In this document: positions 46,441-54,805 of the stretch, piece by piece
How the letters are laid out: every line of letters starts with the position of its first letter
Numbering within the stretch: the stretch's first letter is position 1
Origin: DASSQJ01 sp963730165
GTDB lineage: Bacteria; Actinomycetota; Actinomycetes; Actinomycetales; Dermatophilaceae
Reading direction: 5' to 3'
NCBI GenBank assembly: GCA_963730165.1
Contig: CAVSQS010000001.1
Location: 186,001 to 250,000, forward strand
Length of the DNA stretch: 64,000 nt
Position numbers and translations under genes: made by a program
Notes under the pieces: model-generated
What the model was told of the DNA's origin: nothing
What the model saw: only the letters and a program-made list of their open reading frames with translations
Database searches by the model: none

Positions 46441-47831
46441 GCGTCCTCGACGACCTCCGGGCCGCCTCCCTGACCAGCGGGCTCAGCGAGGAGCAGCTCA
46501 CCGACTTCGCCGCGATCGGCGAGGTGCGTGCGTTCGCCCCCGGTGACGAGCTGTTCCACGAGGGCCGACCGGCCGACGAGCTCTGGATGCTGCTCGAGGG
46601 GGTCATCGAGCTGCTCCAGCAGGTGGGGCGCGACAGCACGACGGTGATGCGGATGACCGAGCCGGGCCAGTGGGCCGGTGGCCACGGCGCGTGGGGGAGC
46701 GGCGACGAGAACGCGGTCTTCCTCGTTTCCGGCCGGGCGGCATCGGTGGGCCGGTGCTTCGTCGTCCCGTCGGACGAGCTCGGCGCCTACGTCCTCCGGT
46801 GGCTCCCGCTCGGCAAGCACCTCCTCGACGCGGTCTACCAGACCGTGCGGCGCGTCGACGCGACCACGCGCCAGCGCGAGTCGATCGTCGCCCTCGGCAA
46901 GCTCGCTGCCGGCCTGGCGCACGAGATCAACAACCCGGCCTCCGCGTCCCTGAGGGCGCTGGAGTCGCTCCGGAGCACCAGCAGCTACATGCTCCAGTCC
47001 CTCGTCGGGCTGGCCCAGCACGGGGTCGACACGGAGCAGTTCCTCGAGCTCGACCGGGTGCGGGTCGAGCTCCAGAAGCGCGCCCCCGCAGGAGGCAACG
47101 CGCTCGAGGTCGCCGACCGCGAGGAGTTCATCGGCGAGTGGCTGGAGGAGCGCGGCGTCGAGTTCGGCTGGCAGATGGCACCGATCCTCGCGGCGAGGGA
47201 CGCCGACGAGCAGTGGTTCGGGGACCTCGAGGCCATCGTCGGGGAGGACGGCCTCGGGCCCGCGGTGCGATGGATCACGAGCACCCTCGGTGTCGACGGC
47301 CTCCTCACCGAGCTGAGCGACGCGACCAACCGGATCTCCCACCTGGTCCAGGACGTCAAGACGTACTCGCAGATGGACCGGGCCTCCCTCCAGCGCACCG
47401 ACCTCTCCAGCGGGCTGGAGAGCACGCTCGCCATGCTCCGGCCCAAGCTCGAGGGCATCGACGTGGTCCGGCAGTACGCCGAGGACGTCCCCGAGATCGA
47501 GGTCTACGCCGCCGAGTTGAACCAGGTGTGGACCAACCTCATCGACAACGCGCTCGACGCCATGGACGGCGAGGGCACCCTGCGCCTGGCCATCCGGCTC
47601 GACGGTGACGACGTCGTCGTCGAGGTCGGCGACACCGGGCCGGGCATCGACCCGGCGATCCTGCACCGGGTGTTCGAGCCGTTCTTCACCACCAAGGACG
47701 TCGGAAGCGGCACCGGGCTCGGTCTCGACATCTCGCGGCGGGTCGTCGTCGACCGGCACGGCGGGTCGATCGAGTTCGAGTCCGCACCCGGCTCGACCAC
47801 GGCGACGGTGCGTCTGCCCCGCTCCCGCTGA
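46437..47831 (+). CDS. Sensor histidine kinase with cNMP-binding-like domain
   Basis: Cytoplasmic kinase of 464 residues without transmembrane helices. Residues about 10-130 form a cyclic-nucleotide-binding fold (FAPGDELFHEGRPADELWML), but the phosphate-binding cassette lacks the expected Glu/Arg pair, so the ligand may not be cAMP. The H-box is KLAAGLAHEINNPAS with His162. The second DHp helix (ISHLVQDVKTYSQMD) comes only near residue 298, so about 95 extra, mostly helical residues are inserted. The catalytic domain has N box NQVWTNLIDNALDAM, DTGPGI, FEPFFTTK and GTGLGLDISR. It is translationally coupled to the REC-flavoprotein gene, its evident partner. Confidence 0.92.
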   Translation: MSVLDDLRAASLTSGLSEEQLTDFAAIGEVRAFAPGDELFHEGRPADELWMLLEGVIELLQQVGRDSTTVMRMTEPGQWAGGHGAWGSGDENAVFLVSGRAASVGRCFVVPSDELGAYVLRWLPLGKHLLDAVYQTVRRVDATTRQRESIVALGKLAAGLAHEINNPASASLRALESLRSTSSYMLQSLVGLAQHGVDTEQFLELDRVRVELQKRAPAGGNALEVADREEFIGEWLEERGVEFGWQMAPILAARDADEQWFGDLEAIVGEDGLGPAVRWITSTLGVDGLLTELSDATNRISHLVQDVKTYSQMDRASLQRTDLSSGLESTLAMLRPKLEGIDVVRQYAEDVPEIEVYAAELNQVWTNLIDNALDAMDGEGTLRLAIRLDGDDVVVEVGDTGPGIDPAILHRVFEPFFTTKDVGSGTGLGLDISRRVVVDRHGGSIEFESAPGSTTATVRLPRSR

Positions 47832-47840
47832 CGCCCGTCC

Positions 47841-48812
47841 TCAGTGCAGCGCCCGCGACAGCTCGGTGACGAGCTCCCACCGGTGCTGTCGCCCGATCGG
47901 CGTGGCGCCGGGGAACGAGGCGAAGCCGTGGGGGACCTGGAGGTAGTTGGTGTGGCGGACCGGAACGCCCGCCTCCCGCAGCGCGTCCGCGTACCGGGTG
48001 CCGTCGTCGCGGATCGGGTCGAGGTCGGCGGTCTGGACGAGCGCGGGCGGCAGGCCGTCCAGCCGGCCGAAGAGCGGCGAGACGAGGGGGTCACGTCGGT
48101 CGTGACCGGGCGGCAGGTAGTGGTCGAGATAGGCGTCCATCGACGGCCGGTGGAGGATGGCGCCGCGGCGGTGCTCCTCGATGGACGGCGAGGACATCGT
48201 CATGTCCGTGGCGGGGTAGATGAGCGCCTGGTGGCGCAGGGCGTCGATCGCGTGGTCGCGCAGGACCTGGGCGACGACCGCGGCGAGGTTGCCCCCGGCG
48301 GAGTCCCCCGCGACCGCCATCCGCGAGGTGTCCGCGCGCAGGACGTCGCCCGACACCCCGACCCACGTCGTCGCGTCGACGCAGTCGTGGACGGCCGTCG
48401 GCGCCCGGTGCTCCGGGGCCTTCCGGTAGTCGACCGAGACGACGACGGCGCCTACCCCGACGGCGATCCGGGAGCAGATCGGGTCGTAGTCGACCGGGTT
48501 GCCGAGGACGAAGCCGCCACCGTGGAACCACATGACGACAGGGACATCGGTCCTGCTGTCGGGCAGGGCCCTCGGACGGTAGATGCGCAGGGGGATCTCG
48601 AAGTCGTCGCGCGCGGGTGCGGTCCCGTAGGTGATGCCGGTGCCCGGGGCGACCTGCCCGACCACGGCCGCGGTGAGCCGGTTGCGGGGGATGGTGCGCG
48701 CCCGCGCGGCCTGGATCGCGTCGATGTCCATCTCGGTGACGTCCCGACGCGCGAGGTCGACCAGCCTCGAGAGGACGGCGGTACGGGGAGCCAGGCCACG
48801 GTAGGTGCGCAC
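47841..48812 (-). CDS. Alpha/beta hydrolase, HSL (lipase/esterase) family
   Basis: Esterase of 323 residues of the hormone-sensitive-lipase family. The oxyanion motif HGGGFVLGN is near residue 95, the nucleophile elbow is VAGDSAGGNLAAV near 163-175, an acidic residue follows in TADLDPIRDDG, and the His is in VPHGFASFPG near 300. No signal peptide; substrate unknown. GTG start at 48812, preceded on the minus strand by a weaker GATACT box 6 nt upstream. It converges on the histidine kinase gene with a 9-bp gap and is divergent from dop with 20 bp between starts. Confidence 0.92.
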   Translation of the reverse strand: MRTYRGLAPRTAVLSRLVDLARRDVTEMDIDAIQAARARTIPRNRLTAAVVGQVAPGTGITYGTAPARDDFEIPLRIYRPRALPDSRTDVPVVMWFHGGGFVLGNPVDYDPICSRIAVGVGAVVVSVDYRKAPEHRAPTAVHDCVDATTWVGVSGDVLRADTSRMAVAGDSAGGNLAAVVAQVLRDHAIDALRHQALIYPATDMTMSSPSIEEHRRGAILHRPSMDAYLDHYLPPGHDRRDPLVSPLFGRLDGLPPALVQTADLDPIRDDGTRYADALREAGVPVRHTNYLQVPHGFASFPGATPIGRQHRWELVTELSRALH

Positions 48813-48818
48813 CGGGTC

Positions 48819-48826
48819 AGTATCGT
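48819..48826. promoter_or_regulatory. Overlapping divergent promoters, esterase / dop
   Basis: Plus strand TATCGT at 48821-48826 lies 6 nt before ATG 48833 of dop. On the minus strand GATACT (48819-48824) lies 6 nt before GTG 48812. The boxes overlap, so the two genes can hardly fire at once. Confidence 0.45.
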
Positions 48827-48832
48827 CGAGCC

Positions 48833-50365
48833 ATGACCGTGCGACGGGTGATGGGCATCGAGACCGAGTACGGCATCATCGTGCCCGGCGACCCGGCGGC
48901 CAACCCCATGGTCGCCTCGGGTGACGTCGTGACGGCCTACGCCGCCTCCCGCGGGATCCGCCCGGCCCGCGCGAGCTGGGACTATGCGGACGAGGCGCCG
49001 CTGCGCGACGCGCGCGGGTTCGACATGGGGCGCGGCCAGGCGCATCCGAGCCAGCTCACCGACGTCGAGGACCCGACGCTCGCCAACGTCGTCCTCACCA
49101 ACGGGGCGCGACTGTACGTCGACCACGCTCACCCCGAGTACAGCTCGCCCGAGGTGACGACTCCGCGCGCGGCGGTCACCTGGGACCGTGCGGGCGAGCT
49201 CGTCATGCGGGAGGCCGTGGCGCGCCTCGCGACGGTGCCGCCGGGCGTCAACCTCTACAAGAACAACACCGACGGCAAGGGCGCCTCCTACGGGACGCAC
49301 GAGAACTACCTGATGTCGCGGGCCACGCCGTTCGCCGACGTCGTCCGCCACCTGACCCCCTTCTTCGTGGTCCGCCAGGTGATGTGTGGCTCGGGGCGGG
49401 TCGGTATCGGGGTCGACTCGCGGACGCCGGGCTACCAGATCGCCCAGCGCAGCGACTTCTTCGAGGTCGAGGTCGGGCTCGAGACGACGCTGAAGCGGCC
49501 GATCATCAACACGCGCGACGAGCCGCACGCCGTCGCCGACCGGTACCGCCGGCTCCACGTCATCATCGGCGACGCGAACCACGCCGACGTCGCCAACCTG
49601 CTCAAGATGGGGACGACCTCCCTCGTCCTCGCGATGATCGAGGACGGCGCGGTGCGCGACGACCTGTCGGTCCGCCGCCCGGTCGCGACGCTCCACGAGG
49701 TCTCGCACGACCCCAGCCTGCAGCTCAAGGTCGAGCTCGTCGACGGGCGCCGGATGACGGCGCTGGAGCTGCTCTGGGAGTACCACGACCGCGCAGCGGC
49801 CTACGTCGACGAACGGAGCGGGGGAGAGCCCGACCCCGACACGGCCGAGGTGCTCCACTGGTGGTCCACGGTCCTCGACCGGCTCGGCCGCGACCCGATG
49901 GAGGCACGCCGTGAGGTCGACTGGGTGGCCAAGCTGGCCGTCCTCGAGGGCTACCGCGCTCGGGACGGCATGGGGTGGGGCGACCCGCGACTGAAGGCCG
50001 TCGACCTCCAGTGGTCCGACGTGCGCGCCGACCGCGGCCTGGCGCACCGGCTGGCCGCGAGCGGGCGGCTCGAGGTGCTCGTCGCGGACGAGGACGTCCG
50101 GCGGGCCGTCGAGGAACCGCCGACCGACACCCGGGCCTGGTTCCGGGGCACCTGTCTGCGGCGCTTCCCCGACGACGTCGTGGCGGCCTCCTGGGACTCG
50201 GTGATCTTCGACGTCGCCGGCCAGAGGACCCTCCAACGGGTCCCGATGCTCGAGCCGCTGCGCGGGACCGAGGCGGGCGTCGGTGACCTCGTCCGGTCGG
50301 CGCCCGACGCCGCGTCGCTGCTGCGGGCGCTGGCGCGCGCCCAGGCGGAGCCCCCCGCGGGCTGA
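48833..50365 (+). CDS. dop: Depupylase/deamidase Dop
   Basis: Glutamine-synthetase-fold enzyme of 510 residues that deamidates the C-terminal Gln of Pup to Glu and also removes Pup from substrates. The metal motif GIETEYGI is at residues 8-15. The Dop-specific loop (about 35-80, NPMVASGDVVTAYAASRGI) separates it from PafA. The catalytic Asp is Asp97 in LYVDHAHPEY, and NLYKNNTDGKGASYGTHENY is the ATP-site signature. It starts 6 nt after TATCGT. Deamidation is needed here because the Pup encoded downstream ends in Gln. Confidence 0.97.
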   Translation: MTVRRVMGIETEYGIIVPGDPAANPMVASGDVVTAYAASRGIRPARASWDYADEAPLRDARGFDMGRGQAHPSQLTDVEDPTLANVVLTNGARLYVDHAHPEYSSPEVTTPRAAVTWDRAGELVMREAVARLATVPPGVNLYKNNTDGKGASYGTHENYLMSRATPFADVVRHLTPFFVVRQVMCGSGRVGIGVDSRTPGYQIAQRSDFFEVEVGLETTLKRPIINTRDEPHAVADRYRRLHVIIGDANHADVANLLKMGTTSLVLAMIEDGAVRDDLSVRRPVATLHEVSHDPSLQLKVELVDGRRMTALELLWEYHDRAAAYVDERSGGEPDPDTAEVLHWWSTVLDRLGRDPMEARREVDWVAKLAVLEGYRARDGMGWGDPRLKAVDLQWSDVRADRGLAHRLAASGRLEVLVADEDVRRAVEEPPTDTRAWFRGTCLRRFPDDVVAASWDSVIFDVAGQRTLQRVPMLEPLRGTEAGVGDLVRSAPDAASLLRALARAQAEPPAG

Positions 50366-50372
50366 GGACGAC

Positions 50373-50397
50373 GCCGGACAGGCGGGGCCTGTCCGGC
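50373..50397 (+). terminator. Hairpin terminator between dop and pup
   Basis: An 11-bp perfect stem GCCGGACAGGC / GCCTGTCCGGC with a 3-nt loop, 8 bp after the dop stop. With the separate promoter that follows, it insulates pup-prcB-prcA-pafA from dop. Confidence 0.7.
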
Positions 50398-50425
50398 CGC
50401 CGCTCCTGCCCGGTACCCGAGCGTC

Positions 50426-50454
50426 TAGGCTCGGAGGCATCCGACCCCGAGGAG
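50426..50454 (+). promoter_or_regulatory. pup: Promoter and ribosome-binding site of pup
   Basis: TAGGCT at 50426-50431 with a leader of about 25 nt, then GAGGAG at 50449-50454, 8 nt before ATG 50463. Unlike many neighbours this is a leadered message, as expected for an abundant small protein. Confidence 0.55.
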
Positions 50455-50462
50455 TGGTGACC

Positions 50463-50660
50463 ATGCCCGGCCAGGAGCAGATCAGGCCCCAGCGGCGCGA
50501 CGACGGTCCCGACGACGACGCCGACGCGCCCGAGGCGGCCGCAGCGGCCCCCGCGGCGCAGAACAGCGAGATCGACGACATCCTCGACGAGATCGACGGC
50601 GTCCTGGAGTCCAACGCCGAGGAGTTCGTCCGCGGCTTCGTGCAGAAGGGCGGCCAGTGA
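50463..50660 (+). CDS. pup: Prokaryotic ubiquitin-like protein Pup
   Basis: Intrinsically disordered tag protein of 65 residues, attached through its C-terminus to lysines of target proteins. The central helical region binds ARC (NSEIDDILDEIDGVLESNAE, residues about 34-53), followed by FVRGFVQKGGQ. The C-terminal Gly-Gly-Gln must be deamidated to Glu by Dop before ligation by PafA. The N-terminus is charged and rich in Ala, Asp and Arg, suited to engaging the ATPase pore. Its stop overlaps the prcB start (GTGA), giving coupled translation. Confidence 0.97.
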   Translation: MPGQEQIRPQRRDDGPDDDADAPEAAAAAPAAQNSEIDDILDEIDGVLESNAEEFVRGFVQKGGQ

Positions 50661-51484
50661 CCTCCGGAACCGACACCGGGCGGCTTCCTGCCGCCTACCT
50701 CGTGCCGGGCTCGTCCTCGTTCACGGAGTTCCTCTCCGCCCATGCCCCGAGCCTGCTGCCCTCCCGGCGCAGCGTGCCCGCAGGGACCACGCTGGAAGTC
50801 CCTCACGGCACGACGATCGTGACCGTGACCTACGACGGTGGCGTCGTGATGGCGGGCGACCGGCGAGCGACGATGGGCAACGTCATCGCCAACCGCGACA
50901 TGGAGAAGGTCTTCGCGACCGACGAGTTCAGCCTCGTCGGGATCGCCGGCACCGCCGGGCTCGCCATCGAGCTGGTCCGGCTCTTCCAGGTCGAGCTCGA
51001 GCACTACGAGAAGATCGAGGGCGCCCTGATGTCCCTCGAGGGAAAGGCCAACCGGCTGGCCTCGATGATCCGCGGGAACCTCGGCATGGCCATGCAGGGG
51101 CTGGCCGTCGTCCCGCTCTTCGCCGGGTACGACCTCGGCACCGGGAGTGGGCGGATCTTCTCCTACGACGTCACCGGCGGCTGCTACGAGGAGCACGACC
51201 ACCACAGCGTCGGCTCCGGCTCGCTCTTCGCGCGTGGCGCCCTGAAGAAGCTCTACCGGCGTGGCATGGCCCAGGCGGATGCCGTGCACGTCGCGGTCGA
51301 GGCGCTCTACGACGCCGCCGACGACGACTCGGCGACGGGCGGGCCCGATGTGGGCCGCCGGATCTGGCCCACCGTCGGTGTCGTCGACGAGGCCGGCACG
51401 CGGTTCGTCCCCGAGGACGATGTCGCGCCGGTCGTCGACGCGATCATCTCCGACCGGGCCGAGACCACCGGAGGTGGGCGATGA
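50657..51484 (+). CDS. prcB: Proteasome subunit beta PrcB
   Basis: Catalytic subunit of 275 residues of the 20S proteasome. A propeptide of 51 residues (AYLVPGSSSFTEFLSAHAPSL is conserved in it) ends at Gly51, and self-cleavage exposes Thr52 in VPHGTTIVTVTYDGG as the nucleophile. The supporting Asp and Lys are in GGVVMAGDRRAT and RDMEKVF. GTG start overlapping pup, and its stop region overlaps the prcA start (ATGA). Second gene of the pup-prcB-prcA-pafA unit. Confidence 0.97.
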   Translation: MTSGTDTGRLPAAYLVPGSSSFTEFLSAHAPSLLPSRRSVPAGTTLEVPHGTTIVTVTYDGGVVMAGDRRATMGNVIANRDMEKVFATDEFSLVGIAGTAGLAIELVRLFQVELEHYEKIEGALMSLEGKANRLASMIRGNLGMAMQGLAVVPLFAGYDLGTGSGRIFSYDVTGGCYEEHDHHSVGSGSLFARGALKKLYRRGMAQADAVHVAVEALYDAADDDSATGGPDVGRRIWPTVGVVDEAGTRFVPEDDVAPVVDAIISDRAETTGGGR

Positions 51485-52290
51485 CCGCCGGCATGCCGTT
51501 CTACGTCAGCCCCGAGCAGCTGATGAAGGACCGCGCCGACTTCGCCCGCAAGGGCATCGCCCGCGGTCGCTCGGTCGTCGTGCTCGCGTACGAGGGGGGG
51601 ATCGCGTTCGTCGCGGAGAACCCCTCACGGGCCCTGCACAAGGTGTCCGAGATCTACGACCGGATCGCCTTCGCAGCGGTCGGGAAGTACAACGAGTTCG
51701 AGAACCTGCGGGTGGCCGGAGTCCGTTACGCCGACCTGCGCGGGTACTCCTACGACCGGTCCGACGTCACCGCCCGTGGGCTCGCCAACGCCTACGCCCA
51801 GACCCTCGGGGCGGTGTTCACCCAGGAGTCCAAGCCCTACGAGGTCGAGATCGTCGTCGCCGAGGTCGGGACGACGTCCGACGAGGACCAGGTGTACCGG
51901 CTCACCTACGACGGCTCGGTCGCCGACGAGCACGGCTTCGTCGCGATGGGCGGGGGAGCCGAGCTGATCGAGACCGCCCTGAAGGAGGAGTGGCGGCCCG
52001 GGATGCACCTGTCCGAGGTGCTGGGCCTGGCTGTGCGTCTGCTCGGTACCGAACCGGCCGGCGGGGCCCCGCGCGAGCTGTCCCCGGAACAGCTCGAGGT
52101 CGCCGTGCTCGACCGCAACCGTCCGCGCCGGCGGTTCCGTCGCATCCAGGGCACGCTGCTCGACCGCCTGCTGAGCAGCGAGGACCCGACCGCCGACGTG
52201 CCCGTCAGCGACGAGCACGACTCCGCGCGGGGCGAGTCGACCAACCCGCAGACCCAGCGCCCCGAGCGGGACGGCGGCGGCGCGGAGTGA
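51481..52290 (+). CDS. prcA: Proteasome subunit alpha PrcA
   Basis: Structural subunit of 269 residues forming the outer rings of the 20S proteasome and its gated entry. The N-terminal gate segment FYVSPEQLMKDRADFARKGI is typical (residues 7-26). It lacks an N-terminal threonine nucleophile. The alpha-fold landmark is RSVVVLAYEGGIAFVAENPS near 30-49. The last 45 residues are polar and probably disordered. It overlaps prcB and pafA by 4 bp on each side (ATGA and GTGA), so subunit ratios are set by coupled translation. Confidence 0.97.
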   Translation: MTAGMPFYVSPEQLMKDRADFARKGIARGRSVVVLAYEGGIAFVAENPSRALHKVSEIYDRIAFAAVGKYNEFENLRVAGVRYADLRGYSYDRSDVTARGLANAYAQTLGAVFTQESKPYEVEIVVAEVGTTSDEDQVYRLTYDGSVADEHGFVAMGGGAELIETALKEEWRPGMHLSEVLGLAVRLLGTEPAGGAPRELSPEQLEVAVLDRNRPRRRFRRIQGTLLDRLLSSEDPTADVPVSDEHDSARGESTNPQTQRPERDGGGAE

Positions 52291-53669
52291 CCTCGGGCGC
52301 GACCGCGCGGCGCATCATCGGCATCGAGAACGAGTACGGGATCACGTGCTCGACAGGTGGCCAGCGCACCCTGACCCCCGACGAGGTGGCCCGCTACCTC
52401 TTCCGCAAGGTCGTCGCATGGGGTCGCAGCTCCAACGTCTTCCTCACCAACGGGTCCCGGCTCTACCTCGACGTCGGGAGCCATCCGGAGTACGCGACCG
52501 CCGAGTGCGACTCGATCCGGCAGGTCGTCGCTCACGACCGCGCGGGTGAGCGCATCCTCGAGGGGCTGGTCGTCGACGCCCAGGCCCGGCTGCGCGAGGA
52601 CGGCGTCGCCGGCGACATCTACGTGTTCAAGAACAACACCGACAGCGCCGGCAACTCCTACGGGTGCCACGAGAACTACCTGGTCCGCCGCTCGGGGGAG
52701 TTCCAGGCGATCTCCGACACGCTCCTGCCCTTCCTCATCAGCCGGCAGCTGACGTGCGGCGCGGGCAAGCTCGTCGCCACCTCCAAGGGCGCCTCCTACG
52801 CGCTGAGCCAGCGCGCCGACCACATCTGGGAGGGCGTCTCCTCGGCGACCACCCGCAGCCGTCCGATCATCAACACCCGCGACGAGCCGCATGCCGACGC
52901 CGAGCACTACCGGCGGCTGCACGTCATCGTCGGTGACTCGAACATGAGCGAGACGACGACGATGCTCAAGATCGGCTCGGCCGACCTCGTGCTGCGGATG
53001 ATCGAGTCGGGCACGGTGATGCGCGACCTGAGCCTGGAGAACCCGATCCGCGCAATCCGCGAGATCGCGCACGACATGACGGGCCGTCGGCCGGTCAGGC
53101 TCGCCAACGGTCGCCAGCTCTCGGCCCTGGACCTCCAGCGTGAGTACCACGCCAAGGCCGCCGAGTTCGTCGCGCGCGAGGGGACGGCCGACCCGCTGCA
53201 CGGGCGCGTCCTCGAGCTCTGGGACCGCGTGCTCACCGCGGTGGAGACCGACGACCTCGCCCTCGTCGGCACCGAGATCGACTGGGTCGTCAAGTACCGG
53301 CTCCTCGACGACTACGCGAGCCGGCACGGTCTCGGACTCGAGCACCCCCGGCTGGCCCAGATCGACCTGTCCTACCACGACATCGACCGGGGCCGTGGGC
53401 TGTTCTACCTCCTCCAGCGCCGGGGGAGGGCGGCCCGGGTGGTCTCCGACCCCGAGGTGTTCGAGGCCAAGGTGCGCCCTCCCCAGACGACACGCGCGAA
53501 GCTGCGCGGCGACTTCATCCGCGCCGCCCAGGAGCACCGTCGGGACTTCACCGTCGACTGGGTCCACCTGAAGCTCAACGACCAGGCGCAGCGCACGGTC
53601 CTGTGCAAGGACCCCTTCCTCGCCGAGGACGCCCGGGTCGAGCGTCTCATCGAGGGGATGCGCACCTGA
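52287..53669 (+). CDS. pafA: Pup-protein ligase PafA
   Basis: Glutamine-synthetase-like ligase of 460 residues forming the isopeptide bond between the C-terminal Glu of Pup and substrate lysines, using ATP. The metal motif GIENEYGI is at 12-19, and the catalytic Asp is Asp62 in LYLDVGSHPEYAT. The ATP-site sequence is VFKNNTDSAGNSYGCHENY near 113-131. It lacks the Dop loop. GTG start overlapping the prcA stop. Paralogous to Dop upstream; both motifs are intact, so a functional pupylation cycle is encoded here. Confidence 0.97.
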   Translation: MTSGATARRIIGIENEYGITCSTGGQRTLTPDEVARYLFRKVVAWGRSSNVFLTNGSRLYLDVGSHPEYATAECDSIRQVVAHDRAGERILEGLVVDAQARLREDGVAGDIYVFKNNTDSAGNSYGCHENYLVRRSGEFQAISDTLLPFLISRQLTCGAGKLVATSKGASYALSQRADHIWEGVSSATTRSRPIINTRDEPHADAEHYRRLHVIVGDSNMSETTTMLKIGSADLVLRMIESGTVMRDLSLENPIRAIREIAHDMTGRRPVRLANGRQLSALDLQREYHAKAAEFVAREGTADPLHGRVLELWDRVLTAVETDDLALVGTEIDWVVKYRLLDDYASRHGLGLEHPRLAQIDLSYHDIDRGRGLFYLLQRRGRAARVVSDPEVFEAKVRPPQTTRAKLRGDFIRAAQEHRRDFTVDWVHLKLNDQAQRTVLCKDPFLAEDARVERLIEGMRT

Positions 53670-53832
53670 GCGCGCCAGCAGTGACGGGGACCACGTCCGT
53701 CCGCTCCCGCTCGGGGCACTCCTCCAGCGCTCCCGTCGTTGAGGCTGGCGTGCGCGCGATGCGGGACCTCACCGGTCCCGCCGTTATCGTGGCGCTCTGC
53801 CCGTCGCACCCCCGAACGAAGGTCCCACCACC

Positions 53833-54783
53833 GTGCCTCGCCGCCTGACCACGATCCTGTCCGTCGTCGCGACCGCCTCCGCCCTGCTCCTCACCGGCTG
53901 CGGCGAGGAGTCCGCGACGACCCCGTCGAGCGTCCTGTCGAAGGTCACGGTCGAGGGCAGCGACCCCGCGAAGGCCCCCTCCGTCACGGTGGACGCGCCG
54001 CTCGACGTGACGCGCACCGAGTCCCAGGTCGTCACCGAGGGCGACGGCGCCGTCATCACCGCCGACGACCTGGTGTCCCTCCAGGCGATCCTCGTCAACG
54101 GGACCGACGGCAAGGTCGTCCACAGCACCTGGGACAGTGGCGCGGTCGGCCTCGACCTGAGCCAGAAGGACCTCTTCGCCTCCTTCCGCACCCAGATACC
54201 CGGCAAGAAGGTGGGCTCCCGCATCGTCATCGCCTCGACGCCGGCGGACGCTTACGGCGACACCGGCAACGAGGCCCTCGGCATCACCAAGGACGACCCG
54301 GTGGTCTTCGTGCTCGACCTGCAGAAGGCGACCCAGGTGCTCGACCAGGCCCAGGGCACCCCCGTCGAGCCCAAGAAGGGTCTGCCCACGGTGACGATGA
54401 ACGAGGGCAAGCCCGCGACCATCGAGGTGCCCAAGGGCGCCAAGGCGCCGACGAAGACCGTCGTCCAGCCCCTCGTCGAGGGAGACGGCGCCAAGGTCGA
54501 GAAGGGCCAGACGGTGCGGGTCGCGTACACCGGGGCGCTGTGGCGCAACGGCGAGGTGTTCGACTCCAGCGCCAACCGCCCCGAGCAGCCGTGGTTCGAG
54601 TTCCAGATCGGGTCGGGCCAGGTGATCAAGGGATGGGACCAGGGACTGCTCGGCCAGAAGGTCGGCAGCCGCGTCCTGCTCGTCATCCCGCCGGCCGACG
54701 GCTACGGTTCGGCCGGTCAGGGTGACACGATCAAGGGCGACGACACGCTCGTGTTCGTCGTCGACATCCTGGCCGCCTACTGA
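53833..54783 (+). CDS. FKBP-type peptidyl-prolyl isomerase, lipoprotein with two FKBP domains
   Basis: Protein of 316 residues with a lipoprotein signal (SALLLTGC, lipidated Cys23), so exposed on the outer face of the membrane. Two FKBP-like domains: the first (about 50-165; IPGKKVGSRIVIASTPADAYG) lacks several aromatic pocket residues and may be non-catalytic; the second (about 205-315; VAYTGALWRNGEVFDSS, GSGQVIKGWDQGLLG, VLLVIPPADGYG) is canonical. A TATCGT box near 53792-53797 could be its promoter and GAAGG precedes the GTG. The 163-bp gap before it holds nothing else recognisable. Confidence 0.92.
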   Translation: MPRRLTTILSVVATASALLLTGCGEESATTPSSVLSKVTVEGSDPAKAPSVTVDAPLDVTRTESQVVTEGDGAVITADDLVSLQAILVNGTDGKVVHSTWDSGAVGLDLSQKDLFASFRTQIPGKKVGSRIVIASTPADAYGDTGNEALGITKDDPVVFVLDLQKATQVLDQAQGTPVEPKKGLPTVTMNEGKPATIEVPKGAKAPTKTVVQPLVEGDGAKVEKGQTVRVAYTGALWRNGEVFDSSANRPEQPWFEFQIGSGQVIKGWDQGLLGQKVGSRVLLVIPPADGYGSAGQGDTIKGDDTLVFVVDILAAY

Positions 54784-54805
54784 CGGCCCCGCCGAGAGGA
54801 CCCCC

